DNA from: Buddleja alternifolia
Taxonomy: Eukaryota; Streptophyta; Magnoliopsida; Lamiales; Scrophulariaceae
Reading direction: 5' to 3'
Length of the DNA: 64,000 nt
Assembly (NCBI GenBank): GCA_019426215.1
Contig: CM033399.1
Location: forward strand, 32,807,022-32,871,021
The notes beneath the pieces were generated by a model. The model was given only the letters and a program-made list of their open reading frames with translations. It ran no database searches and was not told where the DNA came from. The position numbers and the translations under genes are program-made. Below, in pieces: positions 41,976 to 53,935 of the stretch; the first letter of the stretch is position 1; each line of letters opens with the position of its first letter.

Positions 41976-43066
41976 CTCTAACTTATTTAGATTAATTGTT
42001 ATTTAATAGATGCTTACTATCGTTGTTCTTTCGGGTATAACTAGATACACTTGCTTTTGCTAGCTTTTCAATTTTCATGAGGTCTTTAATGCTAGACTCT
42101 AGATGTTAGCATTAATTGAGTTCCCTTTGAAATGCTACTGGTTGATTCTACACAAAGATCCTATAATTAAACCTTTAATTAATCACTCTTGTGAATCCTG
42201 GTGAGTAAATGTTGTTGCACATTTTGATTTGTGGTAGTTTATTCATTATTGTGGTTGCATTTGAACAATTGATTCGTAAGGCATGGATTAATTCCATAAG
42301 GTATTGGTATAGTTGCAGTGGACTATTGGCCGTGTAACTTTTGTTCAAAAAAAGATAATCAAACATGTTTTGGGCGTCTAGTCTGACCAAAATAAAACCA
42401 AACTTAGCCTATAATTTTGAGGTAGTGTATGCGTTTACCAGGCAAACCGTTTATCCAAATAAAAGTCGGTTTAGAGTTTTTGGACTAGTCGTGAATTGAA
42501 TATCAATCACGAATATCCTCTTGTATAGATGTAGGGGGTTAGTCTCACTTGAAGAGTGGGTCGATCTATAACTTAATAAAGGCCATTTAGGATGAGTTTG
42601 ACCCAGCAAATGGGAAATTGATTCTAAACTTCAATAATTTTATAAAACAGTTGAATCTACAAGAATCAAGTTTATGTAATGAAATTTTGTAAAAATAGTT
42701 TTGAAAAAATTGTGTACCTATAATATTAATTTGTCACAACAATGCTTTAATAGATACCTATAATATTGTTATTATTAATTTTTGGTTACTTAAATATTAG
42801 GTTGGATGAAACTTGTATTGACTATCAGACGAAGGAATCAAATTCATATTGGCACCGATGGCAGTCGATATGGTTAGGGTATGGCGGAGCTTTTCTCCCC
42901 ATATCTTAGGGTTTAGCAATTATAAAAACTTAAAAGAAAATTATAAAATCTTAAAATTAGTAGAAGAAATCATGTTACCTTATCTAAATTTATTTTGTTT
43001 CTTATTGAATGTATCTTTTTCAAAGTTGTATATAATGTTTTGGCAACATCATAATCCACAAATTAC
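41965..43066 (+). repeat. 3' flank of F-box copy 3, duplicate of 36898-37993
   Basis: Collinear with the flank of copy 2. The join 'ggagcttcaacagtctctggaggtaac' shows the uninterrupted site that Copia-A occupies beside copy 2. Confidence 0.9.
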
Positions 43067-43982
43067 ATTAAGGCTCGGTAGCATCATCGATCATCGATCT
43101 GTGATCGATCTGTAGGGCCTTCTCGACGAATATTTTTGAAGCAATAATTTTATAAATCATAATCAATCAAATGATTATATATATATATAGAGTATGGATC
43201 AAATACATTCCATTACATTAAATAAGATATAAAACTCAATCTATACCATTGATACCATTTGATTCCAAGGTCCAAATTTAACTCCATTTTTCAGATTGTA
43301 TAATTATTTTCAATGATGGCAGGGACATTTTAGTCAATGAAACGTAACAAACTCATGTAAATATCATGCAGGATCAAAATCAAATCTCACTTATTGCGCC
43401 ATAACAGATTTTTATTTCCAATTCATTTTTTCTTTTCAATTACAATTCGATCAGCTCACAAACCTAACAATTTAATTCACAGAACGTAGAATATTTACAT
43501 TATTTCATTCTAATGAGTGAAATTTCGTTTATTTCTTTATAAGATATCAATTTGATTCTAATTCAAAATTTCTTTATAAGATATCATTCTATTTTCGTTT
43601 ATTTGGTGGAGGAATTCTTGAAGATGATAACAGTTAAGAATCAATTTCGGGGCTTGATTTTGAGAAAATGTAGTTTTCTGCTGTCAATCTTGATTTTAGA
43701 TAAGTCGGCGTGTTAGTAGCAACACAAAAAGATAGTTCAAGGAAAATCCAGTTTAGAGCTGTTATTTATGTACAGTAGCTTTGAGATGAGAAAAATATAG
43801 TAATGTAGCACGCAGACAAAAAATGAAGTTTGATTACCTCAAATGTTTATTATGTTTGACATATTCTGATGGATTCTTGATTTTTTTTGTGATTTTATGT
43901 ATATATATTCACTCAATCTATATATGATTCGTCGTTCTCTGTTGATCTCTTGTGTATACATACATACATCACAATTAGTGAT
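43067..43982. other. Intergenic
   Basis: Contains the inverted words 'catcatcgatcatcgatctgtgatcgatctg' (43082-43112) and an (AT)n run near 43176-43190. No gene or element ends could be supported. Confidence 0.4.
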
Positions 43983-44560
43983 TTTAAACTATCATACAGT
44001 AACTTATAACATATTATACAATATCTTATAAACCATTATACAGTAAATACAACGGTGATATACAATGTGTGATTAGTGACATATAATTATTGATTTCAAA
44101 CCATTATACAATATCTTATAAACAATTATACAGTATGCTATAACACATTATACAGTATCTTATAACCTATTATACAGTGTGTGTTTATATATCATGCAGT
44201 TACAATCTTATAAATTATTATACAGTATCTTATAACCCAGTATACAGTATCATATAAACCAATATACAATATCATATAACCCAATATACAGTGAATACAA
44301 TAGCTAATTAATCCATTATACAACTAATAAACAAATATACAGTAAATACAATGGTGATATACAGTTTGTGATTAGTGACATATAATTAGTGATTTCAAAC
44401 CATTATACAGTATCTTATAAACCACTATATAGTATATAACACATTATATAGTATCTTATAATCAATTATACAGTGTGTGTATACATCATACAGTTACAAT
44501 CTTATAAATTATTATACACTATCTTATAACCCAGTATACAATATCATATAACCCACAAAG
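43983..44560. repeat. AT-rich array of TATACAGTATCTTATAA-type units
   Basis: More than 20 occurrences of ATACAGT/ATACAAT and close variants appear in 580 bp, usually spaced about 20 bp as 'ttatacagtatcttataa'. On top of this a unit of about 300 bp is duplicated: 44047-44285 and 44346-44553 both start 'aatacaa.ggtgatataca', pass 'tgattagtgacatataatta' and end near 'cccagtataca'. It is non-coding and lies downstream of the MSL10 gene. Confidence 0.85.
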
Positions 44561-45186
44561 TGATGGGTTTATTTGACAGAACCTTATTGAGCAGAGGGGT
44601 TGTAGCTGCTAATATAAAATTACAATTATTATCTTTACTATGATAACAACAATTATTGGGGTGAATTGGAGCTACAAGCGGGTTTGTGTTGAATACAACA
44701 TACGAACTCTGCATATTTGAAAGAATAACTATCGTGAATTACAGTCGTAAAGAATATAGGGTTTTGAAGATGAGAGGAAAGAAATTATTATCATTATTAT
44801 TAGTAGATAATGTGTTAATTTTGACAAAAAGTTGAGAGATTGTAGGGGAGATTTTATGCGTATCAATTTGAGAGATTTATATATATATATTCTTATATAT
44901 AAATTAAAAAAAATATCAGACAGTTGTATCCAACTATATCATGCCTTCTGATTTTCAAGAATTAACGTTTTCCGTGTATGTATAATGTTCCGGTGACACA
45001 TGAATTATCATGTTATGATACTTGCAGACAAATTGATGAGATAAAAATTGACCCACCATGCTATAATGCAAAAAAGTAATGTTCTTGCTGACTAAAAAAG
45101 AAAGACAAACTATAATAGGGTTCTTGTTAGTTAAAAATCATAGCACAAGAAAAATGTAATTTTATGAAGGCAAAAGGTCCTGTTGC
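44561..45186. other. 3' flank of the MSL10 gene
   Basis: AT-rich, with an (AT)n run near 44878-44892. The 3' untranslated part of MSL10 must begin here, read leftward from 45186, but I cannot choose a polyadenylation site. Confidence 0.4.
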
Positions 45187-48100
45187 TCAGACATTGCATT
45201 GTGTGAGATGAATCTCTTGAGGGAGAAGACGGTACTTTATGTTGAGGTTTTCAAACATCTTCTTCAATTCAAGGATCAACTCTGTCATTCTTATATTCCT
45301 ATCTCCATAGTTTTGATGATTGATTGTGTGTTGAACACATAAAGCCATCTTCATCTTGTCCACATTCTCTATTTCCTTCACTATCACCGAGTGCTTAGGG
45401 TTCCAATACTTTGGCTTGCTCTCGATGTACCTGTGTTCATGCCATTTCTTAAGAAAAATATATAGGGAAAAAACAAGTTTATCGGGAATTGGAAATTCTT
45501 GATCAGACTCGGTACATGGTAGACCACGTGCACTTTGTGCAATGCAAGCAAAGTGTGGGGTCATTATGTAGTGCAGTGAGTCCACTGGGGGCTGGTCGAC
45601 TATATATGTACCGTCTGATTCGGGTTAGTGGGATCGGCTACAATAGACTAAATTTACCTAAGAATTATCTGGAAGTGTGTGTGTGCGCGCGCGCGAGTCT
45701 GGAGTGGGGCGAAAGGAAAATGAAGTTGAATATGTTGTCCCCTTTCACAATTTTAATTTACCCTCCAAATTTAGTTCAAATATGTATCTCATCCACTTAA
45801 ACCTAATTCTGGTTCCGTTCCTGTTTATCTATACATAGGGATGATGAGAAAAAACAGAGAAGGAATTAAGTTTGAGGATTCATACGTGTGTATTGCTTTC
45901 TTGAGGGCTATAATTGTCTCCATTGGTGTGGAGACATCAATGGTGAAATTAATAGCATCACACATTTCTGGGCTTCTGTAGAAATTACTAATTGGCTTTG
46001 TGATCAAAACTGCATTAGGATAGTAGATTTTCTCATTGTCATATCTAAGGAACACTGTGGTCAATATATTCATCTCCTCCACAATCAGCTGCCACAACCA
46101 AAAAGGAAATAATTTAATCAAGATGACTACTAATATAATTTAATCTATAAATATATTTTGATAAGAATTGTTACCTGGACACCGTCGATCACGCAACGGT
46201 CTCCTATATCGAAAGGATGCATAACGAAGACGAAGACTATCGACTCAAACACGGTTTTGCACATGTTCTGGAATGTGAATCCCACAAGTAGAAGTTGAGT
46301 CATCATGAAAGCTATTACTTTTGTTGAAGCCACTCCCATCACCATAAGTGATATCACAACTATAATCACACTCACAACGCCACTGGCTAGTTTGTGAAGC
46401 TGTTGAACTGCTGTCTTCGTGTCGTTTAAGGAATGCGCTAGAGATTTTCGTTCGTGATAAGCACGTACCTGATCAAGCGATGTTTATAAAAAGGAGTTGA
46501 ATTATAAAAATATTTTTGAATTTTTATTCTTTAAAGGTTTTGATTTAATTTGTTGTATTTTACTTGAAGGCAGATAGTATGAAGACTGACCACCCAATTT
46601 CTGAAGGCAGATTTAGTGATCTTGCCGGTTTCTAAGGCACCTTCGATGAGTGGGAAAATAGTATGAATCTCAACCCTCTTCAAGAATCTCATTAGATCAT
46701 CCTCTTCAATGTACCTTCACCAAGTAAAGAGAATTTTAGTGGTTTTTTTGTAATAGATTATTAGTTTTATTTGTTATATGGTTTCATACGTAATTATCTT
46801 GAATATATTAACCAGATCATTATTTTTTGTTAATACCGAGCTCCATGCTAAATTTACAAGGTTTACAAATATCAACCCAAAAATTTATAACTCAAGAAAC
46901 ATATGTACTCTTATCGCATTTATTTGCGGTAACACAGAAATTCTAGCCCCTGTCGATTTTGACCACACGAATTTCACCAACAAGATACGAACTATGGCAC
47001 TGGTCTTATGTTTGATTTAGGTGCAATCAAGCTTGATTCGGTCCGGAATTTTCCAATCTAACCTATGAATGGTTAAGTGAATAAGCATATAAAGATGTGA
47101 TGTAATTATGAAACCTAAGCTCCCATATCTAAAAGATCCCATCAAACTTTAGTGAGTGTGCACCAAGTTGTACTATGTGGAAATGAGTATATGTAGCACC
47201 ATCTATGATCTGGTGTGACATCCCCCACTATCACTGGTTGCTGCGAAATTGTGCTGTTGTGCTTTGTACAAACAGTGAATGATCTAATGGTGGGATAACT
47301 TGACAGAAACAAGGGCCATCATAAAGTGTATACGAAACTATAGGGTTTTGTATGAATTCTTCTTGGTGACTCTTGGGATCCAAGAGATCAACCTCTTCAC
47401 TTAATGCGTTCATATACGTAGTGTGTACTTTGAGGGGTGGAATCTCAAAAAAATACCATACATAGAGGTGAAATTTTTAGGCACTAGAAAATCTCGGGAA
47501 TGGCCAAGTACGACTCGGAGGTGTACGATGAGTACTTATACGTAGTCTTCTTATATTATTTCCACCTCAAAGTCAGAGAGAAAGCAAACTGTATGGAAAA
47601 TTCTTTTGTAGATTTGGTGTTGAATACCAAAGAGTTTTGATTATGTTACATCAATAATACTTGCATAATCTAAACTTTTTGAGGTACTGACGGGATATAA
47701 AAAAAATTCAAATAATATAGTGGTATGAAAGTTGACAACCTTATGGCCAATTGGAAAATGAGAAGTGACAATGAATTCCAATGGCTGAGAATTTCTGTGG
47801 TCCTTATAAATCAATTCAGGTATTGAAATTCTGGGATCTGGGGACCTCTGGTCCTAGGACTACAAATATATGAGATAACTTTACTTTGGGTTGGTTGTAT
47901 AGAGTCGATCCATTTTAAAATAAATAGTGAAAAGTAAATTGATCTATTGCACTTAATTAAAATTCCAGCTTTCTCACTATAAGAATATTTGTAGCTAGAG
48001 ATAGAACAATGTGATTCAATTTGAGCCAGTGGATTGGGTTTCGAAATGATTTCCACCATTACATTTGTATGTGATGGTGAACCCCCACATGCATATCTAT

Positions 48101-51100
48101 ACATGTGGAGTGAAAATCACTCAAAACGTAACGTTAGGTCTCAGCCTCTCAGGAGTCCCTAAGTACCACCTGTATATACTATATACATACCTTTTGGAGA
48201 GAAGGGGTTGAGGAGACAAAAAGAATAATTAGGCTTTGTTTGGATATGTTTTCATTTCATTTTCAATCGTCAATTTCTACAACTTATGGGAGAATAAGTT
48301 CTTTGATTTTTGTGTGAAAATGACGGCATGTTTGGTTGTGTTTCCAAAAATAGTTAGAATTGATGATTTAATAATGTGTGAAATGATTGAGTTAGTTAAA
48401 AGTAATGATTATGTATATAGTATATATAAAATAATAGATAATATTATATTGATTAAATATATTTATAAGTAAAATTGACAAAAATTGACCTGAAAAAAGT
48501 ACTAAAAATATTCAAAATGAGTCTTAAAATGGTCACAAGCCTATAGAGGTTAATACTATGTATTTTATTCAACTATATTACCACAATTATTGACGAAAAA
48601 ATAAATTTTTAGAAGGAGATGTGAGAGAAAGAAAAAATGTGAGTATGAATTAGTGAAATAAAAGATAATTATTGGAGAACATGAAAGTGAAAATGAAAAT
48701 AAGTGTATTTTCAGTTAAAAATGGTATAAACTATGTATTTTTCATTTTCAAATGAGAAGGAAAATGAAAATTTGAATTTGAAAACACAAACAAACACAGC
48801 CTAAACTTTTAAAAAGTGTCTTTGAAAAAAAAAGAAAGCTTTTAGAAAGTGGAATTTGTATATGGCCACACACTCATAAAAGCAATGTCAAAGAGCATCC
48901 TAAAGGACTAAAAACAAAGGATCTTGGACCTACCAAAATACCAAGTTTTTTCCTTTTTGACGCAACCAAGTTGGTAATGGTACGTCTCAATGATGAATAT
49001 AACATTGAATGACATGCTAACTAGAATCATAAATAATTAAATATCCAATAAATTATGCTAACATGCTAATTGTGTTACATGCTCGCTTCCTACACAAGAT
49101 TTGTTACTCTAAAATAATGTTTTATCTTGTATTTCATAATATTTTACACGCCAAATGAATATATGTGCGTGTATATATATATATATCATGATTTTTATAT
49201 GTTTATAAATATTTTGTACACTTCGTTGCATACATGAAACAAAATGTGAGATGCAAAAACGTATAGACACTTGTGTTAATATCTTTTGGTATCTTATGTT
49301 GCAAAATGGTGATTTTTCTTGTATTTTACTCAACGTATTTTACATCAAGTAGATGTGTAATAGTTATATGGAATAAATACAAGTAGAATACAATTTTAGA
49401 GTAGATTAATTTGTTGGTGCCACTTGTATTCTAATACTACATGTTTTTTATGCCATTGATTAAAATTAGCAAGAAAATAGAAAGATTATAACCCCGATTT
49501 AGGAAAAAATCAAGCTTTATTCCAAAACATTCCAAACAACTTGCAAAAATTAAATGTATGTATCATTTAAATATGTACCAAAAAAAAACAAGCTTACTAC
49601 AAAAACATAACAAACCACGTGCAACTGTACTTGGAAACCAAATATTTTCTTCATATACTAATATCAGTGTTTTACTAAAAATGGGTCTCTTGAACAATCT
49701 TTCGCTATCACTTACAAAATTTTATTTGTACATCTTATTTTCGGGCTAACTTATTTTGTTATTACGCAACAACTTATACCCGGGAGATTATCTAGCTAGT
49801 CCGATCAAGCTCGAACTAGAATTTTCCTCTTTATCACCATTTATCACCGTTAGAGTGCAGAATGATTAAAAAAAAATCCTTCATTTTACTACATGAATTC
49901 ACAAATTAAAAGTAATTTGTATTATCATAGAATCAAGTTTAAAGAGAAATAACTTACTTGGCACCCGGTTTAGCCACATTCTTGAATATCCTCTTAGCAC
50001 AACTCCTAGCCTCCCATTCACTTGTAATCTCAGACTTAGTCTGGCCGAACTCATCCACCGTCTTCGAAATAGTCGACAATCCAAAAAACCTCACATAGCT
50101 CACCAACCTCTTCACAGTCCATGCAGAAGCAGTGCTCTGCATACTGAGCTTCTTCAGCTTTTCAATGTCTATCTTTCTAGTCCCCATTCTCTTCGACTTT
50201 GAAAAAACGCTAGATTCCTTCAACTTTGCCGGGAGCGACCTCGACACACCCAAGTTCCTTCGGTGGGCCTCCTCGTACGCCATGTCATCCATGGGAGGGC
50301 CCGAGAGCGTGTCCAACACGTAATGGTGGAAAACGCTCTCCTTCATTCGATCAAAATAAGTGGTGACGTGGAACGACGACGCCAAGACCTTGACCAACAC
50401 TATCTTGATGAGCCAAATGGTGGCCCCTATTAGGACAGCAATTAGGGCTTGGAACACCTTTCTGAGCAATTTGTTGTTCTTATGGACCTTTGCATTGAAT
50501 ATGAAAGTCCATGAGACGAGAACAAGACCTAACCACACACAATTTTGAATGCTCTTTCGAAGACCATAAACGAAGTACAAAACCTTTTCGCGTAACATGA
50601 AATTTCTCTCGATAAAGAAGACGACGATTTTAATGATCCATCGGGAGAGAAGTCGGCCGCTAAAGATGACAAGAATCATCAAGCACCATCTCCATAGCTC
50701 AAGCCCATATTTGAGCTGGTTTTGGAGAGATGATATTGTGAGGGAACAAATCAAGCTGGTTAATATCATGATAAATAATATCCATTCCACTAAAATTTTC
50801 CAGTTGATCATTTTGATAAGCTTCTTCTTTTTTCGGAATCTTTCGTTTTTGTATCCGTCTTCATCGTACTCTTCGTGTTCTTCATTGTCATCATCGTCGC
50901 TTTCTTCATCGCTGTCGCTTGGGAAACCCTCGATTTCGTGTTCATTGGACTCAGAAATGGTTTTTTGGTTAATGGGTTGAGAAAACTCAACGAATCGAGC
51001 TTTGGGTTTCGAGAAGCTCAAACGGCGTAGGGTTTGGATTCTTGAAGGGGGTTTGGTTTCTGTGGTGTTGTGGTTTTGATCATCCATGAACATAATCACA

Positions 51101-51123
51101 TGATCGGAATTTGGTTTTTCCAT
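45187..51123 (-). CDS. Mechanosensitive channel of small conductance-like protein, MSL10 type
   Basis: Plasma-membrane channel family related to bacterial MscS, opened by membrane tension. Five exons fit together with GT..AG ends and matching phases: 51123-49958, 46714-46591, 46468-46175, 46088-45886 and 45430-45187. They give 676 residues, usual for plant MSL8-10. The N-terminal cytosolic part (1-108) has an acidic cluster (about 70-90) and a basic patch. Membrane segments lie at about 109-130, 144-164, 195-211 and 224-248. A large loop, then two further segments (about 457-477 and 481-510), lead into the MscS core with VFVFVMHPFDIGDRCVIDG, EEMNILTTVFL and IYYPNAVL. It ends LLPQEIHLTQCNV. 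Introns are 3243, 122, 86 and 455 nt; intron 1 holds repeats. A TATA box lies 80-90 nt upstream. No defects were seen, and it is probably functional. MSL9 or another close paralogue cannot be excluded. Confidence 0.93.
45671..45696. repeat. (GT)n/(GC)n microsatellite in MSL10 intron 4
   Basis: The plus strand reads 'agtgtgtgtgtgcgcgcgcgcgag', a GT run turning into a GC run. On the gene strand it lies in intron 4 (45885-45431). Confidence 0.85.
48036..48165. repeat. Dispersed repeat in MSL10 intron 1
   Basis: Absent from the duplicate near 40775-40800, where 'gtcggattaaatagacatgtgcata' is continuous, so it is an insertion. It is related to 7235-7370. The family is unknown and there is no clear terminal repeat. 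Confidence 0.5.
48232..48801. mobile_element. Tourist-like MITE in MSL10 intron 1, 570 bp
   Basis: Ends GGCTTTGTTTGG and, reverse-complemented, GGCTGTGTTTGTTTG. Flanks are TTA on the left and TAA on the right, so the duplication is ambiguous. The duplicate copy near 40840 reads 'aataattaagcttt' without it. A 78-codon frame inside has no domain. Confidence 0.7.
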
Positions 51124-51202
51124 GTTTTTGTTTGTTTAATTTATGTAGGTTTATTAGTTCTCTTTTCTCTCGAGAATGTGTTCTTGTTAGTGTTGTTGTT
51201 GG

Positions 51203-51213
51203 CTTTATATAGA
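51203..51213 (-). promoter_or_regulatory. Probable TATA box of MSL10
   Basis: The minus strand reads TCTATATAAAG about 80-90 nt before the start codon. A T/G/C-rich leader without an upstream ATG in the gene direction follows. This is a normal place for a plant core promoter with a leader of about 50 nt. Confidence 0.6.
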
Positions 51214-51731
51214 CATGGAGTTGGTGTTGGGGAGGCTAAAGATATGGAAGACACATAAATAATTGAAAAAAATGGCCTGGATTTTCTATGATATTTTGGT
51301 GTTACACAAATACACGGTGGACATGTGTATGCAAATTATAATATATTATTTTTCTTCCCGTCTTTAGAAACACGTGTTTTATGTATTGGTGTGATGCATC
51401 AAAATGTTATTGGAAATCTGAACGTGAAGAAACTGATGGCACAGGCAAAGAGAAACATGTAATTATTGTAAGCGTGGTTTCCTTTCGGAAAGAAGAAAGA
51501 GATTATGCCTAGAAATAGAGCGACGACAAACACAGACCACACTGGCTAGAAAGTTTTGTGAGTGCTCTCACAAAGGTAAGTTGATATGTTTGTTTGTTAA
51601 TAATTCACGGTTTAGTGGTTAAATTTTTATTTTCCATTTTGAATGGATGAGTTCATACTTAGTTGTTGAAAACATATACAACCAGACACTATTTATTATG
51701 TAATATTTGATTCAATGAAAATTAAAATTTA
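51214..51731. other. Upstream region of MSL10
   Basis: Intergenic, AT-rich. An 'acacgtgt' word (51371-51378) matches a G-box/ABRE core, but one such word is weak evidence for regulation. No gene is seen. Confidence 0.3.
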
Positions 51732-52824
51732 GAGAAAATTTCACTTTAGATCCTATAATTTAGGCGTTTTTCATTATATCCCATAACTTTCATTTTTTTC
51801 TCAATTTTGGTCCCATTGTTTACGGGTTTAACACATTATATCCCATAACTTTCATTTTTTTCTCAATTTTGGTCCCATTAGTGATTTTCGTTAGAAAACT
51901 AACGGAGACGACACGTGCATGGCCTGTGCTCCGTCTAAAAACTTATTTTTTTAATTTTTTTATGATTTTCTATTTTTGATTTTTCCTTTTTCTTCTTCAT
52001 CTTCTTCACCAAACTTATACCCAAAGACCCTAATTTTTAATCTTTACACCTCCATCACCAACACCATGAACACCACCTCCACCGCCACCTCCACTCCAAG
52101 ACAGACCGCCACCACCAAACGCAAGCCTGCCGCCTCCTTCCATTCCAGATGTAGGCGCCACCAACCCCACTCTCACCCGCCGCCACCACCTCCACTCTCA
52201 CCCACCACCGCCACCACACAAGCCTGCCGCCACCACCCTCACTCCATATTCCGGCGCCACCACCACCTTCAATCATAGATTCCGGAGCCACCACCACCCC
52301 TCAATCCAGATCTGTCGCCACCCATCCAAATCCGCCTCCACCACCACCACCACACTCACCCGAGATCCGCAGCCACCACCACCCTCAATCCAAATCCGCT
52401 GCCACCCATCCAAATCCGCAGCCACAGATCCGCCGCCACCCATCCAAATCTGTCGCCGTCGCCACCACTCTCACCCCAGATCCGCAACCACCACCAACTA
52501 ATCTTCTTTCCCACACCCAAACCCAACCAACTCACCATCTCTGCTACAATATTCTTCGTCTTCTTTGGTGAAAAGGATGAAGAAGAAAAAGAAAAAGAAA
52601 AAATCAAAATCAACAATAAAAATAGAAAATAGAAAATAATAATAAATAAAAAAAGTTTGACATGCCACGCACTTGACTTCTTCCATTAGTATCTGACGAA
52701 AATCGCTAATGAGACCAAAATTGAGAAAAAATAAAAGTTATGGGATATATGTAATAAACCCATAAACAATAGGACCAAAATTGAAAAAACCCTAAGTTAT
52801 GGGACCAAAAATGCGATTTTCCCT
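51732..52824. mobile_element. MULE-like non-autonomous element with GC-rich interior (Pack-MULE candidate)
   Basis: Long inverted arms of about 150-200 bp. The left arm (51732-51950) and the reversed right arm (52680-52824) share 'gaaaat' ends, two units of 'tcccataactttcattttttctcaattttggtccca' type, and 'gattttcgt.ag'. Flanks TAAAATTTA (51723-51731) and TAAAGTTTA (52825-52833) form a 9-bp duplication with one change, as expected for MULEs. The centre (about 52040-52560) is GC-rich and full of CCACC/CCGCC triplets, unlike everything nearby, as if a piece of a gene had been captured. Frames in it are low-complexity and not credible as proteins. Confidence 0.7.
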
Positions 52825-53269
52825 TAAAGTTTATTTCCTAATAAGTTCAGGGGCGGTGACAGATTAAATTGAATTATATATCTCAGCAAACTTTGACAAT
52901 ACAAAAACTTCGTTGTGATTAGGTTTCTTTTGTTGGGTGGTAATTCGCTATGTGTTCAATTTCATGTTATGTAGCCTTTTATTTGCTAAAAAAAATATAT
53001 CTAGTCCACGTTAAATGTATGTTTAAAGTAATTCATTACTATTACTATTACTATTATTATTATTATTATAAAACGAAATATCAAATTAAAATAAAAACTG
53101 CAAACAACGATATTATATATTTTTGTTTCATAAATTGGTGCCCGATCGACGGATAGCAGTGTGATTTTGCTTTTATTAATGTAGACATTGAAATTTTATT
53201 GCCTTTGATTTATTAATTTATATTTTGGAATGTCAAATTAAATTCCAAGACTAAATAAAATATTTATTG
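52825..53269. other. Intergenic with (ATT)n microsatellite
   Basis: A (ATT/ACT)n run lies at about 53036-53069. No gene is visible. Confidence 0.5.
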
Positions 53270-53935
53270 AAGGCAAATCAAATATTGTTATCTATAATGT
53301 TGAAGTACTTAAGGCAGTGAAATTAAGTATCAATCCTCAATGTATGAAAGTTCAATTGCATGTTTTGCCAACGCAAATCATATAAGTGAAAGAAATAAAC
53401 TGCCACCAAATTATTGAGGACCAATCAAATTCCGTAACCTCATCAAATAATTATGTCAAAAGTTTCAGCCCTACATGTATAAATAGGGGTCAAATTCAAG
53501 AAGTTAAACACAATTCTACGACAACATTTGAGTAAAAGAAACATTAAGAAAAGTCTTGTAAGTCTCTCTACTCAAATCCAAGGAGATCCAAGACGTTCTT
53601 GGCAATATTCAACACGATATTCAAAACATTCTAGCCAGCGTTCAAAGCGTTCTACGCGAAACTCGTCAGATAATAATCTTTAATTTGTGATAACAGTGCC
53701 AAACCCACATATTAATGTTATTGAAGTTCGAATCAAATTTGGGAGAGATCAAAGCTCGAATCTACCAACCAACTAATCCCCAAATAATAACATTTAACTC
53801 GAGATTATGGTGCGTAGCACTCGAACTAATGTTTTTGAATAATCAAATCAAGCTTGAAGGAGATCAAAGCGTTGAGCTCCACCTTCAATATTCCAAATCC
53901 CGAAGATCACGTTCTTGTAGTGAATAATCAGAAAA
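53270..53935 (+). other. Possible LTR or leader sequence, uncertain
   Basis: A TATA word (TATAAATAGGGG, 53477-53488) is followed by a leader-like region with 'agtaaaagaaacattaagaaaag' and 'ctctctactcaaatcc', as found in plant LTRs. TG..CA ends and a target duplication were not identified. The frame at 53715-53927 has no domain. Confidence 0.25.

Noticed and set aside
43983..44560. CRISPR-like array
   Set aside because: Units are degenerate, AT-only and contiguous without unique spacers, in a plant nuclear context.
50597..50980. 127-codon plus-strand frame opposite MSL10 exon 1
   Set aside because: Shadow of the coding strand; the Ser-rich run is the complement of the acidic cluster.
52055..52297. 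80-codon minus-strand frame rich in G, W and R
   Set aside because: It is the translation of CCACC/CCGCC triplets in the MULE-like interior; low complexity and no domain.
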